From Oscillospiraceae bacterium (lineage in GTDB: Bacteria; Bacillota; Clostridia; Oscillospirales; Ruminococcaceae), in assembly GCA_902362965.1 (NCBI GenBank), contig CABIYQ010000005.1, forward strand, positions 62,001-126,000: a DNA stretch of 64,000 nucleotides. The letters run 5' to 3'. The notes below the pieces were generated by a model. That model ran no database searches. It saw only the letters and a list, made by a program, of their open reading frames with translations, and was not told where the DNA came from. The position numbers were made by a program, and so were the translations under genes. Below, in pieces: positions 27,034 to 35,603 of this stretch. Within the stretch, counting starts at the first letter, position 1. Each line of letters begins with the position of its first letter.

Positions 27034-27912
27034 ATGAAAATAAGAAAAGCTGTTATTCCGGCTGCCGGATTGGGAACAAGAGTTCTGCCTGCTACAAAAG
27101 CCATTCCTAAGGAAATGTTTCCTATAGTGGATAAACCGGCTATTCAGTATATTGTTGAAGAAGCGGCAAAGAGCGGTATTGAGGATATATTGATCATCAC
27201 AAGCCGAGGAAAATCTGAAATGGAAGATCATTTCGACAGAATGCCGGAGCTTGAAAGCAAGCTTATTGCCGGCGGAGAAAGTAAACGTTTAATGCTTGAA
27301 CAGGTGGTAGATGTAACTAAGCTTGCAAATATAACTTATGTAAGACAAATGGAGCAGAAGGGTCTGGGGCATGCGGTTTTGCAGGCAAAAAAGTTTGTGG
27401 GAGATGAACCTTTTGCAGTACTGTACGGGGATGATGTAATAATCGGAGAAGATCCGTGTATCGGTCAGCTTATAAGAGCTTATGAAGATACCGGGATGTG
27501 CGGTGCTGTAGGAATTAAAGAGGTTTCAGCACAGGACATTCAAAAATACAGCTCAATGAAAGTAGAGCCCTTGAAAGATAATATTTTTAAAGTAGTCGAC
27601 ATGATCGAAAAACCCGGACCAAAGCAGATTTATTCACTCTATTCCATATTGGGAAGGTGTGTGCTTCCTGCTGAAATTTTTGATATTCTGGAGAATATTT
27701 CTTATGGTGCAGGCAATGAACTTCAGCTTACTGACGCTATGAAAATTCTTGCAAAGCGTTCGGGATTTGCAGGAGTGGATTTTACCGGCGTTCGGTATGA
27801 TATGGGCAATAAGCTGGGAATTTTAAAAGCGTCTGTTGAAGTTGGAATTAATCATCCTGAGATTGGTGGGGAATTCCGCAGTTATCTGAAAGAAATTGCA
27901 AAAAGTTTGTAA
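27034..27912 (+). CDS. galU: UTP-glucose-1-phosphate uridylyltransferase
   Basis: Makes UDP-glucose from UTP and glucose-1-phosphate for polysaccharide, glycolipid and teichoic acid synthesis. It has 292 residues, standard for GalU. The nucleotide-binding start AVIPAAGLGTRVLPATKAIPKEM and the later YGDD metal site and EKP motif (VVDMIEKPGP) are present. It starts at ATG after GGAGG. It probably shares the promoter of the zinc-ribbon gene 15 bases upstream. Confidence 0.95.
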   Translation: MKIRKAVIPAAGLGTRVLPATKAIPKEMFPIVDKPAIQYIVEEAAKSGIEDILIITSRGKSEMEDHFDRMPELESKLIAGGESKRLMLEQVVDVTKLANITYVRQMEQKGLGHAVLQAKKFVGDEPFAVLYGDDVIIGEDPCIGQLIRAYEDTGMCGAVGIKEVSAQDIQKYSSMKVEPLKDNIFKVVDMIEKPGPKQIYSLYSILGRCVLPAEIFDILENISYGAGNELQLTDAMKILAKRSGFAGVDFTGVRYDMGNKLGILKASVEVGINHPEIGGEFRSYLKEIAKSL

Positions 27913-27917
27913 AACTC

Positions 27918-27946
27918 TTGACAAATGCTGAAAAAAGGAGTATAAT
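27918..27946 (+). promoter_or_regulatory. Consensus promoter of rpsF-ssb-rpsR
   Basis: Perfect TTGACA (27918-27923), 17-base spacer and perfect TATAAT (27941-27946), about 60 bases ahead of rpsF. This is the best sigma-A match in the window and fits a ribosomal protein operon. Confidence 0.9.
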
Positions 27947-28006
27947 AAACTTGTTATCCTTGCTCGTATATTATGACGGGCGGAATCCAGAAGGAGGTGT
28001 ATTTAC

Positions 28007-28297
28007 ATGGCAAAAATATCCGAAAAGTATGAAGCAATGGTTGTATTCAGCGTTAGCGTCGGTGAAGACAATGTTAAGGGTCTTGTAGAAAAGTTCAAAA
28101 CTCTTATTGAAAACAACGGTACAGTTGAAGAAGTTAATGAATGGGGCAAGCGTAAGCTGGCTTATGAAATTGACGATCAGACTGAAGGCTATTATGTACT
28201 CTATACTTTTGAATCAAAACCGGATTTTCCGGCAGAATTTGAGAGAGTACTGAAAATCACAGACGGTGTTATGCGCTCAATGATTACTGTAAAGTAA
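28007..28297 (+). CDS. rpsF: 30S ribosomal protein S6
   Basis: A 96-residue S6 protein of the small subunit, recognised from the N-terminal YEAMVVFSV, the central WGKRKLAYEI and the overall length. It starts at ATG behind AGAAGGAGG. The rpsF-ssb-rpsR order is the conserved bacterial arrangement, and S6 binds next to S18 in the ribosome. Confidence 0.97.
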   Translation: MAKISEKYEAMVVFSVSVGEDNVKGLVEKFKTLIENNGTVEEVNEWGKRKLAYEIDDQTEGYYVLYTFESKPDFPAEFERVLKITDGVMRSMITVK

Positions 28298-28324
28298 TTT
28301 TTCAGCCAGACGGGAGGACTTCAA

Positions 28325-28822
28325 ATGCTTAACAAGGTTATTATAATGGGCAGGCTTACTGCTGACCCTGAACTCAGGCAAACGCCTTCGGGTATTTCAA
28401 CATGCCGTTTTTCTGTAGCGGTTGACAGGGGATACAAATCCAAGGATACCGGAGAAAGACAGACGGATTTTATTCGTGTTACTGCATGGAGGCAGACTGC
28501 TGAATTTGTAAGCAGATATTTTTCCAAAGGTAAGATGATTATTGTTGAAGGAAGTCTGAGAAATAATGACTATACTGATGCAAACGGCGTAAAGCATTAT
28601 TCTATGGACGTTCAGGCGGATAATGTTTCGTTTGGTGAAAGCAAGTCGGCATCAGCAAACGCTTCGGGAATAGGAAATGTAAGCAATTTCCAGCAGCCTA
28701 ATGTGCAGTCGGTTTCTCAGCAGACAGCAGCTCCGCAGAGTCAGCCAGTTGAAGAATCTATACAGCTTGGTGATTTGGGAGACTTTGAAGAGATCCTCAG
28801 TGACGGAGAAGTTCCGTTTTAA
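28325..28822 (+). CDS. ssb: Single-stranded DNA-binding protein
   Basis: A 165-residue SSB: an N-terminal OB fold (MLNKVIIMGRLTADPELR...) to about residue 107, a low-complexity Ser/Gln/Asn linker, and the acidic C-terminal tip EEILSDGEVPF that recruits repair and replication partners. It protects single-stranded DNA in replication and repair. It lies between rpsF and rpsR as usual. Confidence 0.97.
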   Translation: MLNKVIIMGRLTADPELRQTPSGISTCRFSVAVDRGYKSKDTGERQTDFIRVTAWRQTAEFVSRYFSKGKMIIVEGSLRNNDYTDANGVKHYSMDVQADNVSFGESKSASANASGIGNVSNFQQPNVQSVSQQTAAPQSQPVEESIQLGDLGDFEEILSDGEVPF

Positions 28823-28853
28823 TTGACTTTGTATTTAAAAGGAGGCTAATGTA

Positions 28854-29096
28854 ATGGAAAGAGAAAGAAATTCTCGCGGTGCAAAGAGACCACGTAAAAA
28901 GGTTTGTATGTTCTGTGCTGACAGAGTTGAAGAAATTGATTACAAGGATATCGCAAGACTCAGAAAGTGCATGACTGACAGAGCTAAGATTCTGCCAAGA
29001 CGTGTTACCGGTACATGCGCTTATCATCAGCGTCAGCTGACAGTGGCTATAAAGAGAGCAAGATATGTTGCACTTCTGCCATACGTAAGCGAATAA
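28854..29096 (+). CDS. rpsR: 30S ribosomal protein S18
   Basis: An 80-residue S18 with the conserved [12 protein letters not shown]-terminus and [20 protein letters not shown] core. The N-terminal CMFC pair plus C-terminal Cys suggests the zinc-binding (C+) version of S18. It is last in the operon, followed by a terminator 12 bases later. Confidence 0.97.
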   Translation: MERERNSRGAKRPRKKVCMFCADRVEEIDYKDIARLRKCMTDRAKILPRRVTGTCAYHQRQLTVAIKRARYVALLPYVSE

Positions 29097-29107
29097 TATA
29101 AAATCAT

Positions 29108-29136
29108 GGAGAAGCATTTAAGCTTCTCCTTTTTTG
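29108..29136 (+). terminator. Terminator of the rpsF operon
   Basis: The 8-bp stem GGAGAAGC/GCTTCTCC has a 6-base loop and is followed directly by seven T. Confidence 0.9.
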
Positions 29137-29198
29137 TTTCTTTTTACATACATAATCATGGCTGCCAAAGGTATAAGCTATGTAATGACTGTAATAAA

Positions 29199-29369
29199 TC
29201 ATTTTTTATAAGTTATTTTATTTTTCTGATTGCAATTACTGCGGCAATTACTGCATTTTCCGCATCCTTTTCCCTGTAATTGGTTTTTGATGTTTTTTAT
29301 CACATAGTACAAGCAAAAAGCTATAAAAATAACACATATTAAAGAAATTAATATACTTATAAAATTCAT
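29199..29369 (-). CDS. FeoB-associated Cys-rich membrane protein
   Basis: A 56-residue frame, short enough to be missed by length cutoffs. It begins MNFISILISLICVIFIAFC, a single membrane helix, and continues into a cytoplasmic Cys-rich tail with C36, C39, C42 and C46 (GCGKCSNC...). This is the pattern of the small FeoB-associated proteins of Firmicutes. A ribosome site (AGGAG) precedes the ATG, and only 15 bases separate it from the feoB stop, so it is the third gene of feoA-feoB. It may bind iron or assist FeoB; its exact role is not established. Confidence 0.85.
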   Translation of the reverse strand: MNFISILISLICVIFIAFCLYYVIKNIKNQLQGKGCGKCSNCRSNCNQKNKITYKK

Positions 29370-29384
29370 AATATACTCCTATTG

Positions 29385-31403
29385 TTATATATTTATCAAA
29401 ATATTTCCTGCTTGATATACAATGAATGAAACTGCATATGCGGTTATGGTTTGAATAACTGCAATTCCCAGAGCCCATTTTATACTTCCGGTTTCTCTTT
29501 TTATAGTTGCGAAAGCTGATATGCACGGCATATACAGTAATGAGAAAACCATAAAGGAACAAGCGGAAACAGGTGTAAATACTTCAGAAATTATGGTTGT
29601 AAGAGCAGCCGTACTGTCGGTAGAGTAAAGCATGCTCATAGTTGAAACAACAGCTTCTTTAGCAGCTATTCCTGATAGAAGCGATACTGCTGCCTGCCAC
29701 GTTCCAAATCCAAGAGGCTTTAGAAAAGGCGCTATTACAGAACCTAAAGCGGCAAATATACTTTCTGAACTATTTTCTGCGAATTTGAGTGACGGTGAAA
29801 AATTTTGAAGGATCCATATTAACACGCTCAATGACAGAATAACGGTACCTGCTTTTACAATAAAACCTTTAGTTTTATCCCAAGTATTTTTTAATACAGA
29901 TTTTAACAGCGGACGGCGGTATGGAGGCAGTTCCATAACAAAAGAAGCCTTATTGTTTTTGAATATGGTTTTTCGGAAAATCAAACCCATAATTGCAGCC
30001 ATTATGATTCCGGTAATATACATGCTGAAAACTGCAAGTCCCTGATAGGATTTAAAAAATGCACCTGCAAAAAGCGCATATATAGGTAATTTAGCTCCGC
30101 ATGACATAAATGGGATAAGCATAATTGTCATGCGTCTTTCATTTATATTTTTCTGGGTCCTTGCTGCCATTACTGCGGGGGTTGTACAGCCGAATCCCAT
30201 AAGCATTGGTATGAAAGATTTACCTGATAGTCCCAGTTTTCTCAAAAATTTATCTGTCAGAAATGCAGCACGTGCCATATAACCGCTGTCTTCCAGTATT
30301 GAAAGGCATAAAAATAATATAGCAATTTGAGGAAGAAAGACCAGTATACCGCTTGTGCCGCCAATGATACCGTCGGTTATTAGATGCAAGGTCCATTCAG
30401 GAGCGCCGGCAGCTGTCAGTATGAATGAAACAGAAGGAATTATTAGATTTTTAAAAAATATTTCTATTATATTACTTAAAAATTTACTGACAGAACCGAA
30501 TGTTATAGTAAACATAAAAAATATTATAAAAAAGAATATTGGATAAGCTAAGAATCTATTGGTGACTATAAGATCAATTTTATCTGATAAGGTTACTCTA
30601 TCATTTCTTTTTGATTTTGTAACAGCTTTTGAGACTAAGTTTTCAATATACTGATATCTTGAATCAGCTATAAGTGACTCTCTGTCTGCATAGGGAGAAA
30701 GTAACTCATATTCATTAATGATATTATTAATTTCAGTTTTTTGTTTATCTGATAGATTTATGTATTTTTCATACGATTTATCGCCTTCAAGAATTTTAGA
30801 AGCAAAATATGGATAAGGCTTATCTTCCGGATTATTTTTGCTGACAATTACAGAATAAACTTTATTAAGAGCATTTCTTGTTGTGCGGTTATAGTCTATT
30901 TCAATGGGCTTGCTGGCACAGTTGATCATACGGTGTATTTCATTAATGATGCAATCAATATTTTCATCATTCCGAGCGGAAATGGGGATAAAAGGTATTC
31001 CTGTTAATTCGGTAAGATAACGGCAGTCAATATTCATTCCGGAGGCGGTTACATCGTCCATCATATTTACTGCAATAATCATGGGAATATTTAACTCTGT
31101 TAGCTGAACTGAAAGATACATATTTCGTTCGAAATTAGTTCCGTCTATTATATTTATAATTAAATCCGGTTTTTCATTTAAAAGAAATTCCTGGGTTATT
31201 TTTTCCTCCAAGGAATAAGGGGATAGGGAATAAATACCGGGTAAATCTATAATATTGTAATCCGTATTTTTAAGTTTTCCTGCTTTTTTTTCAACAGTGA
31301 CTCCTGCCCAGTTTCCTACATACTGATTACTGCCGGTAAGTAAGTTAAAGAGCGTGGTTTTACCGCAATTTGGGTTACCGATTAAAGCAAGGTTACGGGA
31401 CAT
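29385..31403 (-). CDS. feoB: Ferrous iron transporter FeoB
   Basis: A 672-residue ferrous iron permease of the cytoplasmic membrane. The N-terminal G domain has G1 GNPNCGKT (9-16), G3 DLPG (52-55) and G4 NMMD (112-115). The membrane part contains paired Gate motifs (SCGAKLPIYALFAGAFF and the later SLLYMPCISAFATI). The gene starts one base into the feoA stop region, indicating coupling. It would import Fe(II) in the anoxic environment expected for this organism. No Fur-type site was convincingly seen upstream. Confidence 0.96.
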   Translation of the reverse strand: MSRNLALIGNPNCGKTTLFNLLTGSNQYVGNWAGVTVEKKAGKLKNTDYNIIDLPGIYSLSPYSLEEKITQEFLLNEKPDLIINIIDGTNFERNMYLSVQLTELNIPMIIAVNMMDDVTASGMNIDCRYLTELTGIPFIPISARNDENIDCIINEIHRMINCASKPIEIDYNRTTRNALNKVYSVIVSKNNPEDKPYPYFASKILEGDKSYEKYINLSDKQKTEINNIINEYELLSPYADRESLIADSRYQYIENLVSKAVTKSKRNDRVTLSDKIDLIVTNRFLAYPIFFFIIFFMFTITFGSVSKFLSNIIEIFFKNLIIPSVSFILTAAGAPEWTLHLITDGIIGGTSGILVFLPQIAILFLCLSILEDSGYMARAAFLTDKFLRKLGLSGKSFIPMLMGFGCTTPAVMAARTQKNINERRMTIMLIPFMSCGAKLPIYALFAGAFFKSYQGLAVFSMYITGIIMAAIMGLIFRKTIFKNNKASFVMELPPYRRPLLKSVLKNTWDKTKGFIVKAGTVILSLSVLIWILQNFSPSLKFAENSSESIFAALGSVIAPFLKPLGFGTWQAAVSLLSGIAAKEAVVSTMSMLYSTDSTAALTTIISEVFTPVSACSFMVFSLLYMPCISAFATIKRETGSIKWALGIAVIQTITAYAVSFIVYQAGNILINI

Positions 31404-31645
31404 TATAATACCTCCGCAGGTTTTACAATAATTTTTTTTGCTTCTGAGCGTCTTATTGACAACTCATAGCCACGAAGTCTTATTTCTATGGGATCGCCCA
31501 AAGGTGCTGTTTTTATTACTTTTATTATTATTCCGGGGGTTATTCCCATGTCAATCAACCGGCGTTTAAGAACGCCTGTGAGGTTTGTTCGGATAACTTC
31601 GGCGCTATGACCGCATTTGATATTGTTAAGAGTTGTTTCATTCAT
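31403..31645 (-). CDS. feoA: Ferrous iron transport protein FeoA
   Basis: An 80-residue SH3-like protein that works with FeoB at the membrane. Family traits are the RLIDMGITPG turn and the following I-K-V-I-K-T-A-P-L-G-D-P-I-E-I-R-L-R-G-Y strand pattern. It starts at ATG behind GGAGGAAC and overlaps feoB by one base. Confidence 0.94.
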   Translation of the reverse strand: MNETTLNNIKCGHSAEVIRTNLTGVLKRRLIDMGITPGIIIKVIKTAPLGDPIEIRLRGYELSIRRSEAKKIIVKPAEVL

Positions 31646-31806
31646 CTGTTCCTCCAGAAAAAATTCTTTTTCATTATTTTATGCTTTGAAAAAATAATAT
31701 ATTTCAATTGTTAAATAATATTTTTATTTCAGACAGTATGATGATTTTTGGACAAAAAAATATAAAAAAATAAAAAATAAACATATATTTTTCACAAAAA
31801 TTTCAC

Positions 31807-31835
31807 TTGACAAATTGTAGAAATTGTTATAAAAT
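31807..31835 (+). promoter_or_regulatory. Promoter of the alcohol dehydrogenase
   Basis: TTGACA (31807-31812), a 17-base spacer and TAAAAT (31830-31835); TATAAA two bases earlier is an alternative -10. A 5-bp hairpin AGGAC/GTCCT lies in the leader at 31847-31860. Confidence 0.75.
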
Positions 31836-31841
31836 TAACAA
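31824..31841 (+). promoter_or_regulatory. Rex-type operator over the adh -10 region
   Basis: TTGTTATAAAATTAACAA matches the clostridial Rex consensus TTGTTAANNNNTTAACAA at all but one position. It covers the -10 element, so Rex binding at low NADH/NAD+ would block transcription and high NADH would release it. No rex gene is in the window. Confidence 0.75.
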
Positions 31842-31894
31842 GTAGAAGGACGAAAGTCCTGATCGAAAAAATTACATAAATGGAGGATAAAACT

Positions 31895-33106
31895 ATGGCT
31901 AGATTTACGTTACCACGTGATCTTTATCACGGTAAAGGCGCACTTGAAAATCTAAAAACTCTTACAGGTAAAAAAGCAATTGTTGTGGTAGGCGGCGGTT
32001 CAATGAAGAGAAACGGTTTTCTTGATAAGGCGGTAAACTACCTTAAAGAAGCCGGAATGGAAGTACAGCTTTTTGAAAATGTAGAACCTGATCCTTCAGT
32101 TGAAACAGTTATGAAAGGTGCAGATGCTATGAAGGCATTTCAGCCTGATTGGATTGTTGCAATGGGCGGCGGTTCTCCTATTGACGCTGCTAAAGCAATG
32201 TGGGCATTCTATGAATATCCTCAAACGTCGTTTGAAGATCTGATAACGCCTTTTAATTTTCCAACGCTTCGTACTAAAGCTAAATTCTGCGCAATTCCGT
32301 CTACATCGGGTACTGCAACTGAGGTTACGGCTTTTTCAGTAATAACAGACTATTCAAAGGGTATTAAATATCCGCTTGCCGACTTTAATATAACTCCTGA
32401 TGTTGCAATTGTTGATCCAACTCTTGCAGAGACTATGCCTAAGAAGCTTACAGCTCATACGGGTATGGACGCTATGACTCATGCAATTGAAGCTTATGTT
32501 TCAACACTGCATTGTAACTATACAGATCCTCTGGCTCTTCATGCAATTAAAATGATTCATGAAAACCTTAAGAAATCTTATGATGGCGATATGGATTCAA
32601 GAGCTGCTATGCATGATGCACAATGTCTGGCAGGTATGGCGTTTTCAAATGCACTGTTGGGTATTGTTCATTCAATGGCTCATAAAACAGGAGCAGCATT
32701 TACAGGCGACCATATTATACACGGCTGTGCAAATGCCATGTACCTTCCTAAGGTAATTAAATATAATTCCAAAAATGCCGAAGCGGCGGAACGATATGCT
32801 GAAATTGCTAAGTTCATTGATCTTAAGGGCAGTACTACAGAAGAATTGGTTGACGCACTTATTGCAGAGCTTAGAAGTATGAACGATCAGCTAGATATTC
32901 CGCAGGCTATTAAGTTCTATGGCGCAGGTGGAGTTAAAGCCGATTCAAGTGTAATTGATGAAAAGGAATTTATGGAAAAGCTTCCTGAAACTGCAAAAAA
33001 TGCAATTGCCGATGCATGTACAGGTTCTAATCCTCGTCAGCCAAGTCAGGAAGAAATGGAAAAGCTTCTGAAGGCTTGCTTTTATGATCTTGAAATTGAT
33101 TTCTAA
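31895..33106 (+). CDS. Iron-containing alcohol dehydrogenase (fermentative)
   Basis: A 403-residue group III alcohol dehydrogenase related to the C-terminal half of AdhE and to clostridial butanol dehydrogenases. The start at ATG 31895 (MARFTLPRDLYHG) is chosen because GGAGG sits 8 bases before it; an ATG at 31880 contains that site. The NAD-binding motif GGGSPIDAAK is at 91-100, and metal ligands are D192, H196, H259 (or H263) and H276. With a strong promoter under a Rex-like operator and its own terminator, it is likely an NADH-oxidising ethanol-forming enzyme, distinct from the dehydrogenase at 3763. Confidence 0.9.
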   Translation: MARFTLPRDLYHGKGALENLKTLTGKKAIVVVGGGSMKRNGFLDKAVNYLKEAGMEVQLFENVEPDPSVETVMKGADAMKAFQPDWIVAMGGGSPIDAAKAMWAFYEYPQTSFEDLITPFNFPTLRTKAKFCAIPSTSGTATEVTAFSVITDYSKGIKYPLADFNITPDVAIVDPTLAETMPKKLTAHTGMDAMTHAIEAYVSTLHCNYTDPLALHAIKMIHENLKKSYDGDMDSRAAMHDAQCLAGMAFSNALLGIVHSMAHKTGAAFTGDHIIHGCANAMYLPKVIKYNSKNAEAAERYAEIAKFIDLKGSTTEELVDALIAELRSMNDQLDIPQAIKFYGAGGVKADSSVIDEKEFMEKLPETAKNAIADACTGSNPRQPSQEEMEKLLKACFYDLEIDF

Positions 33107-33148
33107 TACAATCTGTTCCTTGTTGAAAATTGAGTAATGATAATATGA

Positions 33149-33182
33149 AAAGGCTGCATAGGTTTTATGCAGCCTTTTTCTT
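33149..33182 (+). terminator. Terminator of the alcohol dehydrogenase
   Basis: A 12-bp perfect stem AAAAGGCTGCAT/ATGCAGCCTTTT with a 7-base loop and T tail. With its A tract on the opposite side it may also stop the convergent polyamine operon. Confidence 0.88.
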
Positions 33183-33202
33183 ATTTGTCATTAACTATAT
33201 TT

Positions 33203-34108
33203 TTATATTCCCTCCAAATTAAAATCCGGAGTATACTCTGCTGATGCAGAAGTTTTATCTTGTGAATAGCCGTTTAAACCGAATTCTATTATTCGGTTTA
33301 GTACTGAATTATATTCAAAGTTTGTGATTTTTCTGTTTATTTCAGGAATAATATTATTGTTATAATCTGGAGTATACTGGCTCATCAGACTTATCATAAA
33401 AGAATCTGACGGAAGATTTTCTGCAATCCAATTAATTATTTTTATAGAATCATGACGGCAGCCGGGGAGTATAAGATGTCTGATAATCAGTCCTTTTTTC
33501 AGAAGCAGTCCGTTCCATACCAAATTTGGCTGCTGGTTATGCATTTCGAGAATTGCTTTGGACGCAAATTCAAAATAATTTGCCGCATGAGAATATTTTC
33601 CAGATAGATCAGATGAAAAATATTTTAAATCAGGAAGATAAATATCAATATAACCTTTAAGCAATTTTAAAGTTTCTACACGTTCATATCCGCTGCTGTT
33701 ATATACGATAGGAATAATCAGTTTGTGCCTGACCTGATCAAGCGCTTTTATAATATAAGGTACAAAGTGTGTAGGACTGACCAGATTAATATTATCAGCT
33801 CCCTGTTCCTGCAGTTCAAGAAATATATCGCCAAGTCTTTGAACGGTTATTTCTTTGCCGAAATTTGCATGACTTATTTGGGAATTCTGGCAAAAACAGC
33901 ATTTAAGAGAACATCCTGAGAAAAATACGGCTCCAGAACCGTTTCTGCCGCTTAAAGCAGGTTCTTCCCATAAATGCAGACCAGCTTTTGCGGCTTTTAT
34001 TTTGTCGTTTGCACCGCAGAAACCTGATGTTTTACTTCTGTCGGTTCTGCACATTTTTGGACATAGCGTACAGCTAGAAAAATTATAATTCATGATATAA
34101 TTTGTCAT
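33203..34108 (-). CDS. Radical SAM protein, PflX-type (COG1313-like)
   Basis: A 301-residue protein with the radical SAM cluster motif C66-x3-C70-x2-C73 (GCSLKCCFCQN). An N-terminal Cys group, C13, C16, C20 and C31 (CTLCPKMCRTDR...GFC), is typical of the PflX branch annotated as putative pyruvate-formate-lyase-activating-like, whose true substrate is unknown. The start overlaps the carboxynorspermidine decarboxylase by 26 bases, making it the last gene of the polyamine operon. The ribosome site is very close to this ATG, so the ATG at 34093 is an alternative. No glycyl radical enzyme is nearby. Confidence 0.83.
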   Translation of the reverse strand: MTNYIMNYNFSSCTLCPKMCRTDRSKTSGFCGANDKIKAAKAGLHLWEEPALSGRNGSGAVFFSGCSLKCCFCQNSQISHANFGKEITVQRLGDIFLELQEQGADNINLVSPTHFVPYIIKALDQVRHKLIIPIVYNSSGYERVETLKLLKGYIDIYLPDLKYFSSDLSGKYSHAANYFEFASKAILEMHNQQPNLVWNGLLLKKGLIIRHLILPGCRHDSIKIINWIAENLPSDSFMISLMSQYTPDYNNNIIPEINRKITNFEYNSVLNRIIEFGLNGYSQDKTSASAEYTPDFNLEGI

Positions 34109-35243
34109 TTCCTAAACGTTGGGCAAAATGTGTGTATCCAAATTCACATAAAGTTTCTATTTTGCCGTTTTGGCGAAGAACTGTAATAGACGGCAGATTT
34201 ATTCCATTAAAAGTATTATTTTTAACAGTAGTATAAATTGCCATATCACAGAATACCAGTTTATCGTTAATATTAAGCGGTGTATCAAAAGAATAATCTC
34301 CGATTATATCGCCTGCAAGACAGGTATTTCCTCCTAGACGGTAGGAGTATTTTTTTTCATCAGGCTGTCCGCTGCCGATTATATTTGGACGATAAGGCAT
34401 TTCTAATACATCCGGCATATGACAAGCGGCAGAAGCGTCCAAAATAGCAATATTTATATCGTTTTCAATAATATCCAGAACACTGGCAACCAGATATCCT
34501 GCATTCAGTGCAACGGCTTCACCGGGTTCAATATAAACCTGAATTCCATACTTTTGTTTAAAAAACATAATACAATCAATTAATTTTTCAATATCGTAAT
34601 CATCTCTTGTAATATGATGACCTCCGCCAAAATTTATCCATTTCATATGTTTAAGGTATTTTCCGAACTTTTCATCAACGACTTTAATAGTACGTTCCAG
34701 TGTATCGGAATTTTGTTCGCACATTGTATGAAAGTGCAGACCGCTGATACCGTCAAGCTTACTTTCATCAAAATTTTTCAGTGTTACGCCCATTCTGGAA
34801 TATTTGAAGCACGGATTATAAATATCCGTTTCTATTTCAGAGTATTCTGGATTTATTCTTATTCCGCATTCAATATTTCTTCCGCTGTTTTGAACAGTAT
34901 TTTTATGCATATCCCATTGACTAAAGGAATTAAACACTATATGATCGCAGATCTTTACGATTTCTGCCATATCTTTTTCAGTAAAAGCCGGTGCAAAAAT
35001 ATGGTTTTCAGCATAAGGCATATAATTATGACAAAGCATAGCTTCATTTATACCGCTTGCGGTTGTTCCTGCAAGATATTTGCCTATTAACGGATAAAAA
35101 TTAAAATTTGAAAAAGCTTTCTGTGCAAGAAGTATTTTGCAGTCTGTTCTATCCTGTACGGTTTTGAGTATTTCAAGGTTTTTAATTAGCTTTGCTTCGT
35201 CTATGACGTAGCATGGTGTTTTAATTAAATTTGTATTAAACAT
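34083..35243 (-). CDS. nspC: Carboxynorspermidine/carboxyspermidine decarboxylase
   Basis: A 386-residue fold-type III PLP enzyme of the alanine-racemase class. K42 in LLAQKAFSNF should hold the cofactor, and the HFHTMCEQN and later GEAVALNAGY segments match the NspC family (its shorter active-site loops separate it from diaminopimelate decarboxylase). It decarboxylates carboxyspermidine or carboxynorspermidine to spermidine or norspermidine. The partner dehydrogenase is two genes upstream with a small YbjQ gene between. Confidence 0.92.
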   Translation of the reverse strand: MFNTNLIKTPCYVIDEAKLIKNLEILKTVQDRTDCKILLAQKAFSNFNFYPLIGKYLAGTTASGINEAMLCHNYMPYAENHIFAPAFTEKDMAEIVKICDHIVFNSFSQWDMHKNTVQNSGRNIECGIRINPEYSEIETDIYNPCFKYSRMGVTLKNFDESKLDGISGLHFHTMCEQNSDTLERTIKVVDEKFGKYLKHMKWINFGGGHHITRDDYDIEKLIDCIMFFKQKYGIQVYIEPGEAVALNAGYLVASVLDIIENDINIAILDASAACHMPDVLEMPYRPNIIGSGQPDEKKYSYRLGGNTCLAGDIIGDYSFDTPLNINDKLVFCDMAIYTTVKNNTFNGINLPSITVLRQNGKIETLCEFGYTHFAQRLGNDKLYHEL

Positions 35244-35264
35244 AACCAGATACCTTAATTACAA

Positions 35265-35576
35265 TTATATAAATTTTACAGCTGTTCCGTAAACCAATAT
35301 TTCAGCGGCTCCCTGAACGACAGAAGAAGTTGTATAGCGAACGTTTATTATAGCGTCTGCTTGAAGTTTTTCAGCCTCTTTAATCATTCTGTCGGTTGCA
35401 AGGTCTCTTGCTTCATTCATCATTTCGGTATAAGCCTTTAACTCTCCGCCGATAATAGTTTTAAAACTTTGAGTTATATCACGTCCTATATTTTTGCTTT
35501 GTATAGTACTTCCCTTAACTAGAGCAATTGTCTCCAAAGTTTTTCCTGTTATATAATCAGTATTTACCAATATCAT
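35265..35576 (-). CDS. YbjQ/UPF0145-family protein
   Basis: A 103-residue protein of the UPF0145 (YbjQ, putative heavy-metal-binding) family, seen from ITGKTLETIALVKGSTIQSK, the GRDI segment, and the C-terminal EAEKLQADAIINVRY and AEILVYGTAV. These proteins form beta-rich rings of unknown role. It lies 27 bases after the dehydrogenase and 21 bases before nspC, inside the polyamine operon. No polyamine link is known to me. Confidence 0.85.
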   Translation of the reverse strand: MILVNTDYITGKTLETIALVKGSTIQSKNIGRDITQSFKTIIGGELKAYTEMMNEARDLATDRMIKEAEKLQADAIINVRYTTSSVVQGAAEILVYGTAVKFI

Positions 35577-35603
35577 AATATTTTCTCCTGCTGTTTTTAT
35601 AAA

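Noticed and set aside
29248..29562. Minus-strand frame of 104 codons overlapping feoB
   Set aside because: It is out of frame with feoB and with the small Cys-rich protein at 29199-29369, which has the ribosome site and the family pattern.
31646..31806. Fur or DtxR box upstream of feoA
   Set aside because: The region is AT-rich but no half-site pair of the known consensus could be aligned with confidence.
34614..35090. A 158-codon open frame on the + strand
   Set aside because: It is fully antisense to the carboxynorspermidine decarboxylase, has no ribosome site, and its composition is that of a mirrored AT-rich gene.
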